From: Anseongella sp036570465
GTDB taxonomy: Bacteria; Bacteroidota; Bacteroidia; Sphingobacteriales; Sphingobacteriaceae
NCBI GenBank assembly: GCA_036570465.1
Contig: DATCYD010000136.1
Location: 1 to 7,031, forward strand
Length of the DNA stretch: 7,031 nucleotides
Direction: 5' to 3'
Part shown: positions 6,356 through 7,031 of the stretch, piece after piece
How positions within the stretch are numbered: the first letter of the stretch is position 1
How the letters are laid out: each line of letters begins with the position of its first letter
Translations under genes and position numbers: made by a program
The notes under the pieces: model-generated
Databases searched by the model: none
The model's input: only the letters and a program-made list of their open reading frames with translations
What the model was told of the DNA's origin: nothing

Positions 6356-6976
6356 GTGTTTGTAAAAATTCATCCTGAAAATCCGCCGGTTCGGCTTATT
6401 GAAACAGTAGTTGAGTGCCTGAAGAAAGGTGGGGTAATTATTTATCCTACGGATACGGTGTATGGGATGGGATGTGATATTACAAATCAGAAAGCGATCG
6501 AGCGCGTTTGCCGGATTAAGGGGGTAAAGCCTGAACGGGCGCAGCTTTCATTCATTTGCCAGGATTTGAGCCATCTGGCGGATTATTGCCGTCCGATTGA
6601 TAACAGTACCTTCCGGATACTGAAGAAGGCGCTTCCGGGGCCGTTTACATTTATCCTAAATGCAAATAACCAGGTTCCGAAGTTGTTGAATAATAAAAAG
6701 AAGACGGTGGGTATTCGTGTACCGGATAGCGACATTGTCCGCACAATTATTGAAATGTTGGGTAACCCTATTTTATCTACCTCCATACGGGATGATGATG
6801 AGATCATCGAATATTCTACCGATCCTGAACTGATTCATGAGAAATACGAGGGCCTGGTGGATATCGTCATTGACGGTGGCTATGGTGGCAACGAGGCTTC
6901 TACGGTAGTGGATTTCACTTCCGGAGAGGCGGAAATTCTGCGTCAGGGAAAAGGTGATATCGTGTCTCTTCTATAA
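6356..6976 (+). CDS. YciO-like member of the Sua5/YrdC/YciO family (L-threonylcarbamoyladenylate synthase-type)
   Basis: The family makes threonylcarbamoyl-AMP from threonine, bicarbonate and ATP for the t6A37 modification of ANN-decoding tRNAs. This protein has 206 residues, the length of E. coli YciO, and no C-terminal Sua5 domain. Seen: an opening FVKIHPENPPVRLI closely like YciO; GGVIIYPTDTVYGMGC (25-40), the YPTDT nucleotide-fold signature; RIKGVKPER (53-61); LPGPFTFIL (93-101); GIRVP (119-123); STSIR (141-145) where true Sua5/YrdC have S-x-S-A-N; STVVDF (182-187); and the ending RQGKGDI (196-202). The STS motif and the opening argue for YciO rather than the essential YrdC/TsaC, so t6A synthase activity is uncertain. 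Start: GTG at 6356, the only start fitting the family; the frame is open back to the sucC stop at 6287-6289 without an ATG. No Shine-Dalgarno sequence. Its codons favour T and G endings, unlike sucC. Confidence 0.85.
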   Translation: MFVKIHPENPPVRLIETVVECLKKGGVIIYPTDTVYGMGCDITNQKAIERVCRIKGVKPERAQLSFICQDLSHLADYCRPIDNSTFRILKKALPGPFTFILNANNQVPKLLNNKKKTVGIRVPDSDIVRTIIEMLGNPILSTSIRDDDEIIEYSTDPELIHEKYEGLVDIVIDGGYGGNEASTVVDFTSGEAEILRQGKGDIVSLL

Positions 6977-7031
6977 TATTTTACAAGCCAGTGGTTATGA
7001 TTCAGTAGTTGAAGACCGTTCGGGTGGTGAC
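6977..7031. other. Right-edge tail, no supportable gene
   Basis: These 55 bases follow the YciO-like stop. No start with a meaningful frame is visible on the plus strand. On the minus strand, nine codons reading VTTRTVFNY end in TGA at 7004-7002 and could be the C-terminus of a convergent gene, but a second minus-strand frame is open across the whole tail, so the choice is arbitrary. Confidence 0.3.

Noticed and set aside
7002..7031. Possible C-terminus (VTTRTVFNY) of a minus-strand gene at the right edge
   Set aside because: Nine codons are too few to distinguish from chance, and another minus-strand frame is also open there.
1..7031. CRISPR array, tRNA/rRNA gene, insertion sequence or phage-like system
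   Set aside because: Reading both strands I found no regularly spaced direct repeats, no tRNA-like cloverleaf, no transposase frame and no terminal inverted repeats. Almost all of the window is explained by six ordinary genes.

Overview
This window looks like an ordinary chromosomal segment of a free-living member of the Bacteroidota, of moderate to slightly high GC. The evidence is a textbook Bacteroidota promoter upstream of sucC (TTTG, 19-nt spacer, TACTTTTG), AT-rich start regions mostly lacking Shine-Dalgarno sequences, and a secreted DUF4038/GH140-type glycosidase next to core metabolic genes. The assignment rests on these features and on protein character, not on a database search.

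Layout. (1) 1-1446, plus strand: the C-terminal part of a GMC-family FAD oxidoreductase, cut by the left edge, with a C-x5-C-x3-C motif that suggests an iron-sulfur cluster. (2) 1447-1498: a short GC-rich convergent spacer with a small hairpin. (3) 1499-2401, minus strand: prmC, the release-factor glutamine methyltransferase, with an unusually clear Shine-Dalgarno sequence. (4) 2465-3514, plus strand: bifunctional riboflavin enzyme ribD, divergent from prmC across a gap of about 60 nt. (5) 3526-4995, plus: an exported GH140-like glycosidase starting 11 nt after ribD. (6) 4996-5095: a 100-nt spacer with the sucC promoter and overlapping inverted repeats. (7) 5096-6289, plus: sucC, succinyl-CoA synthetase beta subunit. 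(8) 6356-6976, plus: a YciO/YrdC/Sua5-family protein closest in character to YciO. (9) 6977-7031: a short tail with no gene I can support.

The genes do not form one pathway. prmC (translation termination), ribD (flavin synthesis), sucC (TCA cycle) and the YciO-like gene (tRNA modification family) are housekeeping. The GMC dehydrogenase and the GH140-like enzyme are accessory carbohydrate or alcohol metabolism genes set among them. RibD feeds FMN/FAD synthesis, and the GMC enzyme needs FAD, but this link is general and not specific to the locus.

I do not see a convincing undescribed multi-gene system here. The items most worth a second look are the predicted Fe-S motif in the GMC enzyme, the isolated GH140-like gene behind ribD, and the nested inverted repeats overlapping the sucC promoter.
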